Part shown: one piece after another, positions 7,485 to 17,594 of the stretch
Layout of the letters: every line of letters starts with the position of its first letter
Position numbering within the stretch: the first letter of the stretch is position 1
Translations under genes and position numbers: made by a program
The notes under the pieces: generated by a model
Database searches by the model: none
What the model was told of the DNA's origin: nothing
What the model saw: only the letters and a program-made list of their open reading frames with translations
NCBI GenBank assembly: GCA_014894455.1
Contig: JADBLN010000067.1
Coordinates: 1 to 37,919, forward strand
Length of the DNA: 37,919 nucleotides
Source: Acidobacteriota bacterium
GTDB taxonomy: Bacteria > Acidobacteriota > Aminicenantia > Aminicenantales > Saccharicenantaceae
Reading direction: 5' to 3'

Positions 7485-10400
7485 TTAGAACTCGAAGCGG
7501 ACGCCGAACCTCCAGATCCTGGGGTTGAGGATCTCGTACAGCGTATTGTTGAGAGCGTATGAGGAAGAGCTGTACTGCTGGAATTCTCCGTTGTTGTCAC
7601 AGAAGTACGCGGTGCCGGGATAGCGGCTGTACTGCCTGTTGGGCATGTTGGAGTTGAGCAGGTTGAAGACGTCGGCCATGAGGTAGAGCCGTCCGGCGCC
7701 GATGTTGATCTTCTTCTCGAGCCGGAGGGTGATGTTGTAGAACGTGGGCAGGCTGTCCGTCGTGATGGGCCGGGTGTACATGGTTGCGCTGTGGTCGGCG
7801 GCGTAGTTGGGAACGTTGGCGTCATTGATGACGAAATAGTTGGGGATCTTCCAGCCTTCGCGAGCGTTGAACGTCCCGGAGATGTTGAAGCCGAAGGGGA
7901 GCTGGTAGAGGCCGCTGAACTTGACCATCCAACTCGTGAACATGACGGCGTCGAGCTTGCCGCTCTGGGAACCCGACGGTTCTGCGAAGGTCTTGCCGTC
8001 CTGGCTCCACTGGTTGGTGGGGTCAAAGAAATCATTCCCCCAGTGGGTCCGCTGGTCCTGCCAGGTGAAGGAGCCGTTCATGAACCACTTGTTCGACAGT
8101 CTCTTGTTGAAGACGAGATCGACGCCATAATAAGTGTAGTACGCATCGGTCAATCGAACAAGTCTGTAACTCGTGGTGGTCGTGGGATAGTCGAGGCCGG
8201 CCACGTAGTAGGGCAATCCGGCCGCGTCGCCCGAAGAGTAGGTGGTGCCGCCCGTGTTGATCCAGTTGCCGGAAATGTCTTGCGACCACGTACCGCCGAT
8301 GATGTAGTTGTCGGGGATGGTTCCGCCCTCGACCCAATAGCCCCCGGCAGGCTGATCCGCCGGGTCGATGATTTCGGGGCCGGTGTACGTGGGATATTCC
8401 GACGAATGTTCCGCGGGGTAGTAGTTCAGCGTGGTCGTGTTGCGGTCGTATTTTCTGTAGGTTAAGTTGATTTGGGCGGAGAAGTCAGGGATGATCTCCC
8501 GTTCGAGGGTCAGCAGGATCTCGCGCGTCCGGCTGTCGGTCTGGGCGCCTCGGTCCTGGAAGTAGGTCGTGATGCCGCTCGTATAGTCCAGGGCGAGGGG
8601 ATCGTTCCAGTCGAAACCGCTGACGTAGCCGGCATAGTAGGCGTCGCTGTTCCAGATGCTGGCGCCGCCGAGCATGGCCGCGGCCGCCGCCGTGAGATTG
8701 CCGGAGTCGTCAAAGACGCGGTAGGGGACATAGCGGTAGGGCAGGCCGGGGTTGGCCGGGTCGGCGACGGGATTGCGGGCTGAATAGCCCCAGTACATCT
8801 CGTTGAACTGCGCCTTGCCGTCTTTGTTAGCGGTTACGCCGTTGCCGTCGTTCCACCAGTAGCGCATGGTGCCGCCGGTGCCGCGGGGCAGGGCCGAACG
8901 CCAGCCCGTCCCCATGACGTCGCCGTACTGGGACAGGGCTAGCTTGGCCACGGTCTTGCCGTCGCCGGTGATGTCCCAGGTCAGGCCGATGCGTGGCGAA
9001 AAGGTGTTCCACTGGTAGGGCCGGTCTTCGCCGTTGACGATCTGGCCGACGCCCTTGACCGGTTCGGTCGTGATGTCGGGCAGGACGGAATCGAGGGTGC
9101 TGATGACGCTATCGGAGAAGACCGTTTTCCAGGCCGTCTCGTAGGGGTCGCCAGCGTTGCCGAAGATGGCGCCGAAGGTGGTCGCCCCCGCGCCCGGCCA
9201 CTGCTTGTCGAAGCGCAGGCCGAGGGTTAGGGTGAAGTTGCCCTTGACCATCGTGTCCTGGAGGTAGGCGGCCCACTGGTCGGTCTGCTGGCTGAAGCGG
9301 GCGTCGCGGCTCATCCACAGATACTGCCAGCCGGCCATTTCGGAAGTGACCCTGCTGCCGTCAGCGTTGGCGTCGAGCTGCAGGCTGTTGTAGTTCCTGG
9401 TGACCGTATATCCCTGGAAGTGGCTCGACTGGCCGGTCTGGACCTTGTGGGAATATTCCGCGCCGACCTTGATCTCGTGGGATATGCCCAGGATCGTATC
9501 ATTGAAGTACGTGGCCTGGATTTGGTAGTTGTTCCGGGGACGCGAAACGAGGTACGACTGCCAGGTCAGGCCCATGCCCGAGGCATAGGGGATGTATTTG
9601 GAACCGGCGCTGTCGTACGTGACGGGGTACAGCAGGGATTCGTCTCCGATCGGCCGCCAGCCGAAGCCGGCGTCGTTGAACGAGTACTTCAGGGAGACGA
9701 AGAAGTTGTTGCCGAAGACGTGCTCGTCCTGCAGTTTGATGACCGGGCTGCCCCAGTGGTATTTGCCCGTCTGGTGGTCGCCGCCCGGCTTCTCGACGCT
9801 GTCGTTCCGGCCGAACTTCTCCTTCGCGCCCGAGCTGAGGAGCGCCTCGAACCGGTTGTTGGGCAGGAGCTGCGCGTTGACCTTTACGTTGTAGTTGTTG
9901 AGGAGCGACTGGTCCTTGGCCCCCGTGATGGTGTATACGAAGACGTCCTGGACGCCGTAGGCGCCCCACCACCACAGCTTATCCTTGATGATCGGGCCGC
10001 CGGCGTTGAAGCCGAAGTCCTTGATCTGCTGGATCTTGTTGGTGCGGGTGACCCCCCGAGCGATAAGGTCGGGGGTCAGGTTTTCGGACTGGAAGAAGTT
10101 GTCCGTCAGGTAGAACCGGCCGGCCAGGCTCATCTTGTTGCCGCCGCGGCGGGTGACCATGTTCAGGGCGACACCGCCCGTCTGGATGGTCACGTCGGCC
10201 GCGCCACCAGTCTGGATCTGCAGCTCTTCGAACATGTCGAAGTCGTAGTACCCGGCCGAGCCGCCGAGGGCCGACGGGTCGGTGACGTCGATGCCGTCGA
10301 CCGCCCAGAGATTGTTGGCGCCATCATTGCCCGAATAACGGGCGCCGGTGTTGTCGCCCTTGGTTAAGAAGGCCGACTGCTGGCCGGACTCGTTGCCGCC

Positions 10401-10895
10401 GACGTTCTCCCGGTCGATCATGATGGACGGAGCCAGCTGAATAACGACCCACGGGTCGCGGGCCGTCGGCAGGGACTGCATGATCTCCTTGTCGACGTTC
10501 TGCCCGACGGTCGTCTTCTTGGTGTCGATGACGGGCGTCTTGGCGACGACCGTGACCTGCTCTTCGAGGGTCCCGACCTCCATGATCAGGTTGATCTCGG
10601 CGTTCGACCCGATCTGGACGATGATGCCCGTCTGGGCCGCTTTCTTGAACCCGGTGAGCTCGGCCTTGATCTCATAGTAGTTGTTGGGAGACAGGGATAT
10701 GAACCGGTAGACCCCTGTCGCGCCCGTGACCGTCGTCAGGGCTCCTATCTGAGGACTCGTCAGCGTTATGCTCACGCCGGGAAGGGGATTCCCTTCGGTA
10801 TCCGTGACCTTCCCGTAGATCGTTCCAGTTCTGACCTGCGCTGTCAGCGTGACGGCGAACAGCAACAGGGATAGAACAATAAAGGACTTCTTCAT
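7485..10895 (-). CDS. TonB-dependent receptor with N-terminal carboxypeptidase-regulatory-like domain
   Basis: MKKSFIVLSLLLFAVTLTAQ signal; GTIYGKVTDTEGNPLPGVSITLTSP; plug-like region GNDGANNLWAVDGIDVTDPSALGG; ends IWRFGVRFEF. Confidence 0.92.
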   Translation of the reverse strand: MKKSFIVLSLLLFAVTLTAQVRTGTIYGKVTDTEGNPLPGVSITLTSPQIGALTTVTGATGVYRFISLSPNNYYEIKAELTGFKKAAQTGIIVQIGSNAEINLIMEVGTLEEQVTVVAKTPVIDTKKTTVGQNVDKEIMQSLPTARDPWVVIQLAPSIMIDRENVGGNESGQQSAFLTKGDNTGARYSGNDGANNLWAVDGIDVTDPSALGGSAGYYDFDMFEELQIQTGGAADVTIQTGGVALNMVTRRGGNKMSLAGRFYLTDNFFQSENLTPDLIARGVTRTNKIQQIKDFGFNAGGPIIKDKLWWWGAYGVQDVFVYTITGAKDQSLLNNYNVKVNAQLLPNNRFEALLSSGAKEKFGRNDSVEKPGGDHQTGKYHWGSPVIKLQDEHVFGNNFFVSLKYSFNDAGFGWRPIGDESLLYPVTYDSAGSKYIPYASGMGLTWQSYLVSRPRNNYQIQATYFNDTILGISHEIKVGAEYSHKVQTGQSSHFQGYTVTRNYNSLQLDANADGSRVTSEMAGWQYLWMSRDARFSQQTDQWAAYLQDTMVKGNFTLTLGLRFDKQWPGAGATTFGAIFGNAGDPYETAWKTVFSDSVISTLDSVLPDITTEPVKGVGQIVNGEDRPYQWNTFSPRIGLTWDITGDGKTVAKLALSQYGDVMGTGWRSALPRGTGGTMRYWWNDGNGVTANKDGKAQFNEMYWGYSARNPVADPANPGLPYRYVPYRVFDDSGNLTAAAAAMLGGASIWNSDAYYAGYVSGFDWNDPLALDYTSGITTYFQDRGAQTDSRTREILLTLEREIIPDFSAQINLTYRKYDRNTTTLNYYPAEHSSEYPTYTGPEIIDPADQPAGGYWVEGGTIPDNYIIGGTWSQDISGNWINTGGTTYSSGDAAGLPYYVAGLDYPTTTTSYRLVRLTDAYYTYYGVDLVFNKRLSNKWFMNGSFTWQDQRTHWGNDFFDPTNQWSQDGKTFAEPSGSQSGKLDAVMFTSWMVKFSGLYQLPFGFNISGTFNAREGWKIPNYFVINDANVPNYAADHSATMYTRPITTDSLPTFYNITLRLEKKINIGAGRLYLMADVFNLLNSNMPNRQYSRYPGTAYFCDNNGEFQQYSSSSYALNNTLYEILNPRIWRFGVRFEF

Positions 10896-11189
10896 GAGTG
10901 ATACCTCCTGTCGAAATAAACGCTTCCACTTTTGAATAGACAACCACTCAGCCCTTGCCCGATTAAGGGATCCCCTACCTCATTAACACCTCCGAGTTTT
11001 ATTAATAACGCAGTTTTTCCCGCCATATTGATATATTATATTTGCAATAACTGTGCCAAACATCTTTGGGCCAGTCCATAGCGCGCATGCTGTTTAAATT
11101 AAACAGCTTAGCAATTCAGGTGGGGTTGAGGGGGCGGCCGACGGCTTCAATTATTTGAATTATATTCAAATAATTGGATAGGTTTTCGG

Positions 11190-13259
11190 CTATTTGCTCA
11201 GCTCTTCGACTAGCTTTTTGATGGCTTCCTGGTTCGGGTTCAGCGTCAGCGAGGCCTTGAAAGCGTCCAGCGCTTCCGCTTTTTTCCCCATTCTCTGATA
11301 GCACGTCCCCAGGGCGTTCAGGACGTTCGTGTCGCTGTTGTACATCCTATTCGCGAGGAGGAGGTCCGTGAGGGCGTCCCCGAGTTTCTCCTGGCCCATG
11401 AGGGCCAGGCCCCGGATGACGTGATACGGGAACTGCCGCCTGTCGTCGGCGCGGAGGTGCTCGGCGACCTTCAGGGCCTCCTCGAACGCCCCGACCTTAT
11501 TGAGGAAGTTGCCGTACATGACGACCCCTTCCTTATAATCGGCGTTGAGCTGGAAGGCCTGTTCGTACAGGGACCCCGCCGCCTTGAGGCGGTTCATTTT
11601 TTCGGACTGCTGGGCCAACATGTAGCGGTACAGAAACTGGTTTGCCAAGGCGAGGCCTTTGGCGTTGGCGATGGGATGTCCGAGGGCCGGGCTCGGCGAG
11701 ACGATGAACGATTCCATTTTCTCGTCGAGGACCCCGCCGTCGGCGCCGACGAGCCGCACGAGGATCTCGTAATAGTCGGGGTCGAGGTCGGACGCGGGGA
11801 TGGACTGGGAGATGCTCAGGATCCGTCCGGAGGGATAGGCGCTGAGTCGGAGCGTGTAGGATTTCTGGACCGGGTTGGCTTCCCGGAGCCCCCGGACGAC
11901 GATCCTCGCCTCGCCGTTCCGGAGAAGGTCCTCGGTCGCGTTCAGGACGTTGAAGAGGACGGCGATCTCGTCCGCCCTGGCGTAGGTCTTCTTGGGGTCG
12001 GTGACGAGCTTCCGGTCATTGACCTTGAACGGGTAGTGGACGTCGCGCTGGATGGTCTCGAACCTGTAACCGAGGAAGGGGCCCTCGATCGACGGGGAGG
12101 CCTTCGCGGGCGGGACCTCGACGTCCTTTTCGAGGACGCTGAACTGCTTGCCGACCGTGTTTGTCAGGAGGACGCTCAGCTTGAACTTGCCCTCGATGAT
12201 GGGGAAGGAATCCTCCACGGCCAGGCCGTTGGCCTTGACCCGATCCCAGTCGCTTTCGGGGAAATAGAGGGGGAACTCCCGGCTGTACTGGAAGATGATG
12301 TCCTCGCCGTTCCTCAGGCTGATATCGGCCCGGAAGTTGCAGTAGAACTGGTTCTTCGGCACGTAGGCGTCGACGTTGACGTCGGTCGGGACGATGGAGA
12401 AATGGAGAAAGCGCAGGCCCGTGACCGGGTCCTGGATGAGGGCCGTCGACGAATGGCTTTCCACGAAGTTCGTCAGATACTCGGTCGACACGACGCCTTT
12501 GTAGTTGAGGAAATGCGAGGCGTAGGACGGGTTGACGTCTTTCTTGGGCGAATTCAGGATGTCGGCCAGGAGGATGGCGTTGCGCGGCGACGGGGAGAAA
12601 TCGTAGTTGAACTCGCCCGGGATTCGGGTGAGGGAGAGCTCGGCCAGGGTCGGAGCAAGATCGTAGATCTTGTCGTGGAGGCCCTCGTAGTCGAAGGGAT
12701 CCGAGATATCCCGCTGGTTTTGCAGGAGGCGGACCGGACCGTCCGAGACCGGGTCGTAGAGCTTGTACTCGCCGACGCCCCCCCTCTGGTAGAACAGGAG
12801 GATGTACTGCGGCGGGAGGTCCTTCCGCGCGTCGCCGTAGTAGCTCCAGGACTGGCAGGGGACGAGCCCGATCGTCGCATCGAAGCGTTCGATGCTGGCC
12901 GGAGGGCCGAGGACCATGTGGATGCGCCCCATGTCGGTCCGCCAGCCCTCGCGGGTGGTCGCCCGCCCCAGGAATTCGTTGACGTACTTGAAACGCTTGA
13001 GGAGCTCGTCCCGGTATTCGTTCTCGGGAGTCCCGGGCGTCGGGTCCCGCTGTTTCCAGAACGTCTCGATGAAGAGGTCCCGGTCCCGGCTGTTGGTGAG
13101 CTGCAGGAAGACGTCCCGCTCGACGGGTTGGATGTGGTAGACGACGAGGTTGAGCCAGTCTTTGTAGAGGTCCGGCAGGTTCTTTTCCGGGACTTTCTGG
13201 CCGGCGAGAAGCAGCGCCGGAACGAGAAAAACGAATGCCAGGCGGGTCAATATCCTCAT
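11190..13259 (-). CDS. GWxTD domain-containing protein with C-terminal TPR-like repeats
   Basis: ATG at 13259 (MRILTRLAFVFLVPALLLAG); ATTREGWRTDMGRIHMVLGPPASIERFD; C-terminal NALGTCYQRMGKKAEALDAFKASLTLNPNQEA. The track's upstream 323 residues are out-of-frame reading of the TPR gene. Confidence 0.9.
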   Translation of the reverse strand: MRILTRLAFVFLVPALLLAGQKVPEKNLPDLYKDWLNLVVYHIQPVERDVFLQLTNSRDRDLFIETFWKQRDPTPGTPENEYRDELLKRFKYVNEFLGRATTREGWRTDMGRIHMVLGPPASIERFDATIGLVPCQSWSYYGDARKDLPPQYILLFYQRGGVGEYKLYDPVSDGPVRLLQNQRDISDPFDYEGLHDKIYDLAPTLAELSLTRIPGEFNYDFSPSPRNAILLADILNSPKKDVNPSYASHFLNYKGVVSTEYLTNFVESHSSTALIQDPVTGLRFLHFSIVPTDVNVDAYVPKNQFYCNFRADISLRNGEDIIFQYSREFPLYFPESDWDRVKANGLAVEDSFPIIEGKFKLSVLLTNTVGKQFSVLEKDVEVPPAKASPSIEGPFLGYRFETIQRDVHYPFKVNDRKLVTDPKKTYARADEIAVLFNVLNATEDLLRNGEARIVVRGLREANPVQKSYTLRLSAYPSGRILSISQSIPASDLDPDYYEILVRLVGADGGVLDEKMESFIVSPSPALGHPIANAKGLALANQFLYRYMLAQQSEKMNRLKAAGSLYEQAFQLNADYKEGVVMYGNFLNKVGAFEEALKVAEHLRADDRRQFPYHVIRGLALMGQEKLGDALTDLLLANRMYNSDTNVLNALGTCYQRMGKKAEALDAFKASLTLNPNQEAIKKLVEELSK

Positions 13260-13324
13260 AGCCGATGATCCTTCACTTCGGTTCGTACTCACCGACCGAG
13301 CGCCCCTGGCGGCGGCCGGGAAGG

Positions 13325-14242
13325 CTACTTCTTCCTCAGGTAATCGAGGAAACCCTTGACCTGCGCGGCCCGCTGGGAATCGGCGTCGATCTTCAGGTAG
13401 TCCTCGAAGGCGGCGATGGCCTCGACGTTCTTTTGGAGGTTGAGATAGGTCAGGCCGAGCTGGTAGAGGGCGTCGGGAAAGTCTTTCTTTTTCTCCGTGG
13501 CCTTCCGGTAAAATTTCAGGGCGTCCTCGAATTTCGAATTGTTGTAATAGTTCGTCCCCAGGTTGTAGAGGACGATGGGGTCCTCGATCTTTTCGAACTC
13601 GACCTTGCCGTACCACTCCAGGGCCTTGGCCGTGTCGCCGCGGTTGGCGTAGCAATTGCCGACGGCGATCATGGCCTCGACGTTCTTCGGGTCTTTCTCG
13701 AGAAGCTTCAGGTAGGTCTCCTCGGCCAGGTCGTATTTCTCCTGGGCGAAGTAGCAGTTGCCGATGTTCCGGAGGAGCGGGTAGGCGTCCGGGTACTTGG
13801 CGATGATCTCCTGATACACGGCCAGGGCCCCGGCGTAGTCGTTCTTCTCGAAGAGCTCGTTGCCCTTGCCCAGGATGTCCTTGACCTCGTCCGTGACCAC
13901 CAGGCCCTCGACCTTGGTCAGGGCGATGGCGATGTCGGGGTTCTTCTTGTTCTCCGAGATCTCCACGGAGACCTTCTTCGGCGCGTAGCCGATCTTTTCG
14001 AAATCGATATTCCAACTGCCGCTCCGGATCCAGGCGCCGAGCCACTTGCCGTCCTTGTCCGTCTGGACCGTGAAGCCGCCCTGGGCCTTGGGCGAGAAGA
14101 GCTTGACGGTGACGCCTTCCAGGGGCTTGCCGGCTTCGTCGTTGATTATACCGGCGACGCGGCCTTTTCCCTTGTAGTCCTGAGCGGAAAGAACGAGAGC
14201 CAAAACGAGAAGGAAACTGCAGATCCAAGCGATCTTTTTCAT
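13325..14242 (-). CDS. Secreted TPR protein with N-terminal carboxypeptidase-regulatory-like domain
   Basis: MKKIAWICSFLLVLALVLSAQ; GRVAGIINDEAGKPLEGVTVKLFS; multiple TPRs (YPLLRNIGNCYFAQEKYDLAEETYLKLLEKDPKN). Confidence 0.9.
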   Translation of the reverse strand: MKKIAWICSFLLVLALVLSAQDYKGKGRVAGIINDEAGKPLEGVTVKLFSPKAQGGFTVQTDKDGKWLGAWIRSGSWNIDFEKIGYAPKKVSVEISENKKNPDIAIALTKVEGLVVTDEVKDILGKGNELFEKNDYAGALAVYQEIIAKYPDAYPLLRNIGNCYFAQEKYDLAEETYLKLLEKDPKNVEAMIAVGNCYANRGDTAKALEWYGKVEFEKIEDPIVLYNLGTNYYNNSKFEDALKFYRKATEKKKDFPDALYQLGLTYLNLQKNVEAIAAFEDYLKIDADSQRAAQVKGFLDYLRKK

Positions 14243-14308
14243 CGTGACCTCCTGCATCGTCATCTATGTTATCACGTTCGAAGGGGAAAGAAAAGCCGGC
14301 GGGCCGGG

Positions 14309-15574
14309 CTAGTCCGCGATGTAGCCCAGCCGGTGGCTGAGACGGTAGTTACCGCTCTTCAGTTTGACCCGGAGGCTGCGGAACTGCCCGTCGCTCTTGT
14401 ATTCCTTCGGCGTGTAGTACAGCAGATAATAGTTCTCGGAGGCGGCGACGGCGGATCTCATCGCGGCGTTGATGTTGGCCGTCGAAGCGATGTATCCCCC
14501 GGTCGCCCGGCTCATCTCCCGGAACGGCGTGAAGATGTCCTCCGACTGCTCCTGCATGGTCACGCCGGGGACCTTGGGCGCGGGGCGAGTCAAGAAGAGA
14601 AAATGGACGGACGCCCCGGAATCCGAGTAGGCATTCTTGACGACGTCGACGTCGAGCGGCGTTTCCCTTCGGAAAAACTCGAAGATGCTCGTCACCGTCT
14701 GGACGATGTCGGGCCGGTCGTTGAAGACGCTCATGTAGGCGTTGAGGACGATCGGGTCCAACTTGGGGATGAACTCCCGTTGGTAGAAGAGAAAGATCTC
14801 CTTCTGGCCGGACTGGCCGTGGAGGTGGTCGGCGAAGGCGGCTACCTGCGCCTTGTCCACCTGCCGCAAATTCTCGAGCCGGCTCAGGCAGGCCGCGTAC
14901 ATCTGGAGCTGCTCTTCGACGGAGGTGCCGACGTCGTAAACCGAGCCCGACGATCCGAAGGGGTCGCCCGCCATCGGCGATTGCGAATTGGTGCTGCTCA
15001 GCCCGACGGCCCCGACCATGGTCAAGGCCAGGGCTTTCATATCCTCCAGGACATCCTGGTATTCCGCGCTCCCGACCAGGATGTCGCGCCGCAGGATGCC
15101 CAGGAGCTGTTCGAACACCTTGGCCCGGCCCGCGTCGTTGAACATCTCGCTCTTCATCCGGTAGGTCTTCATCGGCGTGACGATGGCCAGCTCGTCGCCG
15201 GGGAGGAGGACCTCGTCGACGAAGTAGTTGAGGGCCTCCCGGATCTTGGGATCGTATTCGGTCATCTCGAAGAACAGGTAGAAATGCCGTTTCGTGTCGG
15301 GCAGGAACGGCGTCGTCTCCTCGCGGCGCTCGATGGCCGTCTTCTTGACGAGGTAGACCGCCTCGAGGGACTGGAGCTTGCCGTCCTCGTAGACCTCGAA
15401 ATCGGCGAGGGTCAGGTTGTCGATGAACGTGTCCCCCTTGAAGACGCGGACGGGGACCTCGACGTTGATGGTCGTTCGTTCATGCTGGATGTTCTGGGCG
15501 GCAAGAGAGACGGAGAAAATTGACGCCAGGACCAAAAGGAAAAACCACGCCGCCTTTTTTTTTATGAATATCAT
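14309..15574 (-). CDS. VWFA-related domain protein (acidobacterial type)
   Basis: TTINVEVPVRVFKGDTFIDNLTLADFEVYEDGKLQSLEAVYLVKK and YYLLYYTPKEYKSDGQFRSLRVKLKSGNYRLSHRLGY; signal peptide. Confidence 0.85.
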   Translation of the reverse strand: MIFIKKKAAWFFLLVLASIFSVSLAAQNIQHERTTINVEVPVRVFKGDTFIDNLTLADFEVYEDGKLQSLEAVYLVKKTAIERREETTPFLPDTKRHFYLFFEMTEYDPKIREALNYFVDEVLLPGDELAIVTPMKTYRMKSEMFNDAGRAKVFEQLLGILRRDILVGSAEYQDVLEDMKALALTMVGAVGLSSTNSQSPMAGDPFGSSGSVYDVGTSVEEQLQMYAACLSRLENLRQVDKAQVAAFADHLHGQSGQKEIFLFYQREFIPKLDPIVLNAYMSVFNDRPDIVQTVTSIFEFFRRETPLDVDVVKNAYSDSGASVHFLFLTRPAPKVPGVTMQEQSEDIFTPFREMSRATGGYIASTANINAAMRSAVAASENYYLLYYTPKEYKSDGQFRSLRVKLKSGNYRLSHRLGYIAD

Positions 15575-15668
15575 CCTTCTCAAGTCCGAAAAATCCGCCT
15601 CCGGACGCACCGTCATTATATCACACCCGGCAACGGATACTTCCCGGCTGTCGGGCGCGGCGATTGGC

Positions 15669-16163
15669 TCAGCCGCGGTGGGGCTTGGCGCACTCCGATG
15701 CCGCGCCCTTGAGGATCTCAATCCCGTGAGGGAGGGCCGGCAATATGGCCGCGAGGCTTTCGCGCACGGCCTTCTCGCTCCCCGGCAGGTTGACGATGAG
15801 GGTGCGTTTCCGGATCCCGGCGGCGGCCCGGCTGAGCATGGCCGTCGGCGTCTTCTCCATGCCGGTCCGGCGCATGACCTCGGGGATGCCCGGCGTTTCG
15901 CGGTCGATCACGGCCTTGGTCGCCTCAGGAGTCCAGTCGCGGGGGCTGAAGCCCGTCCCGCCGGTCGTCAAGATGAGGTCGAGCCCTTCGTCCGACCATT
16001 GAATGAGGGTGGCCCGGATCTCGTCCTGTTCGTCGGCGACGATTTTCGCGCGGACGATCTCCCCTCCGGCCGCCTCCATCATCTCCCGGATGGCCGGACC
16101 GCTCCTGTCTTCGCGCTCGCCGCGCGAGCCCTTATCGCTGACCGTGAGAATACCGACCTTCAT
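15669..16163 (-). CDS. mogA: MogA/MoaB family molybdopterin adenylyltransferase
   Basis: MKVGILTVSDKGSRGEREDRSGPAIREM; LILTTGGTGFSPRDWTPEAT; PGIPEVMR. Confidence 0.92.
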   Translation of the reverse strand: MKVGILTVSDKGSRGEREDRSGPAIREMMEAAGGEIVRAKIVADEQDEIRATLIQWSDEGLDLILTTGGTGFSPRDWTPEATKAVIDRETPGIPEVMRRTGMEKTPTAMLSRAAAGIRKRTLIVNLPGSEKAVRESLAAILPALPHGIEILKGAASECAKPHRG

Positions 16164-16165
16164 CG

Positions 16166-17137
16166 TCACCCTCCGATCCTGAACATGTCGCTCGACAGGG
16201 ACTCCAGGTCGCCGCGCTCCCAAGTCGTCTTCGTTTCGAAAGCCGCCCTCAGGATGGCCTCGAGCTCCACGTGGCCGGCTTTGTCCTCGCGCAGGGCTTT
16301 CCGGACGTCGACTCCGCCCCGGTCGAAGAGGCAGACCTTCAGCCTGCCGTCGGGGCCAAGCCGCAGCCGCTCACAGCCGCGGCAGAAGGGGTCCGAGACG
16401 GGCGTGATGAATCCCAGCCGCGTCGTCCCTTTGACGAGATAGATGTCCGCCACGCCGTCGGCGTCCGGAACCGGCTCGAGGGGCCCGAAGGCCTCGGCGA
16501 CGCGGGCCCTGACCTCCTCGCCCTTGACGAAGAGCGCCGGCCGCCAGCTCCCCAGTTCCTTGCACTCCGGGCTGAGCCCGCTCGTCGGCATGAGCTCGAT
16601 GAAGCGAACCTCGACGTTCTCCTTCTCGGCGAAGCGGACGAAGTCGAGGACCTCGTCGTCGTTGACGCCCCGGATGACGACGGTGTTGACCTTGACCGGC
16701 GCGAGTCCCGCCGCCCGGGCGGCGTCGAGGCCCTCGAAGATCCGGTCGAAACCCGTCCTCCGGGTGATCGTCTCGAAGCGGTCCCGGCGGAGCGTGTCCA
16801 GGCTGATGGTCACCCTTGTGAGGCCGGCCGCCTTGAGTCCGGCCGCGAATTCGGCGAGGCGCAGGCCGTTGGTCGTCATGGCCAAGTCCTCGGGTCCGAG
16901 CCGGGCGAGCTGGCCCACGAGCGAGACGACGCCGCGCCTCGCCAGGGGCTCGCCGCCCGTGAGTCGGAAACGCCGGACGCCAACGGCCATAGCCGCGCGG
17001 GCCACGGCTGCGATTTCCTCATAATTCAGCATGTCCGCCATCGGCACCAGGGGGACCCCCGATTCGGGCATGCAGTAGACGCAGCGGAGGTCGCAGCGGT
17101 CGGTGACCGAGATGCGCAGGACCTTACCGTTTTTCAA
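16166..17137 (-). CDS. moaA: GTP 3',8-cyclase (radical SAM)
   Basis: RISVTDRCDLRCVYCMPESG; RFRLTGGEPLARRGV; second cluster CRGCERLRLGPDGRLKVCLF. Confidence 0.95.
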   Translation of the reverse strand: MKNGKVLRISVTDRCDLRCVYCMPESGVPLVPMADMLNYEEIAAVARAAMAVGVRRFRLTGGEPLARRGVVSLVGQLARLGPEDLAMTTNGLRLAEFAAGLKAAGLTRVTISLDTLRRDRFETITRRTGFDRIFEGLDAARAAGLAPVKVNTVVIRGVNDDEVLDFVRFAEKENVEVRFIELMPTSGLSPECKELGSWRPALFVKGEEVRARVAEAFGPLEPVPDADGVADIYLVKGTTRLGFITPVSDPFCRGCERLRLGPDGRLKVCLFDRGGVDVRKALREDKAGHVELEAILRAAFETKTTWERGDLESLSSDMFRIGG

Positions 17138-17594
17138 GGACGTCTCCGGGGCGGACCGTCCCGCCCGCCAGGACCTCGCAGAAAATCCCCCGGACGGGCA
17201 TGATGCAGTCGCCCGTGAGATGGAAGACGGCGCACTTCGTGTGGCATTCCTTGCCGATCTGGCTGACCCTCAAGCGGATCCCGTCCGCGACGAGGAGCTC
17301 GTCGCCGACGGCAAGCCCGCCGAGGTCGATCCCCCCGGTGGTCAAGTTCTCGGCGAAGGCCCCCGGTCCGAGCGGGATGGCCGACCCTGTCCCGAGGCGG
17401 GCTTTCTGTTCCGCGATGTCTTCGATCATCAGGAGGGAAACCTGACGATGGGCGAATCCCAAGTGGGCGTCGCCGGCGATCCCCTTTCCGGCCACGAGTT
17501 CCGCGGACGGGACGGGCGTCTTGATCTGACCTTTCTTGCGGCTCGTGTTGACGGAGACGATCGTGCCTGCCTCCGCCGCGGCGGACGCCTTCAT
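17124..17594 (-). CDS. MOSC domain protein
   Basis: MKASAAAEAGTIVSVNTSRKKGQIKTPV...GIAGDAHLG...AENLTTGGIDLGGLAVGDELLV...CHTKC; start ATG 17594 overlaps moaC stop (ATGA). Confidence 0.9.
   Translation of the reverse strand: MKASAAAEAGTIVSVNTSRKKGQIKTPVPSAELVAGKGIAGDAHLGFAHRQVSLLMIEDIAEQKARLGTGSAIPLGPGAFAENLTTGGIDLGGLAVGDELLVADGIRLRVSQIGKECHTKCAVFHLTGDCIMPVRGIFCEVLAGGTVRPGDVLEKR

Noticed and set aside
13260-14228. N-terminal 323 residues of the 1012-aa minus ORF (11190-14228)
   Set aside because: Out-of-frame reading over the TPR gene (13325-14242); the GWxTD protein starts at ATG 13259 with its own signal peptide.
11421-15523. Long plus-strand ORFs (615 aa and 752 aa) opposite GWxTD, TPR and VWA genes
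   Set aside because: Composition-driven antisense ORFs; no domains and typical acidic/basic low-complexity translation.
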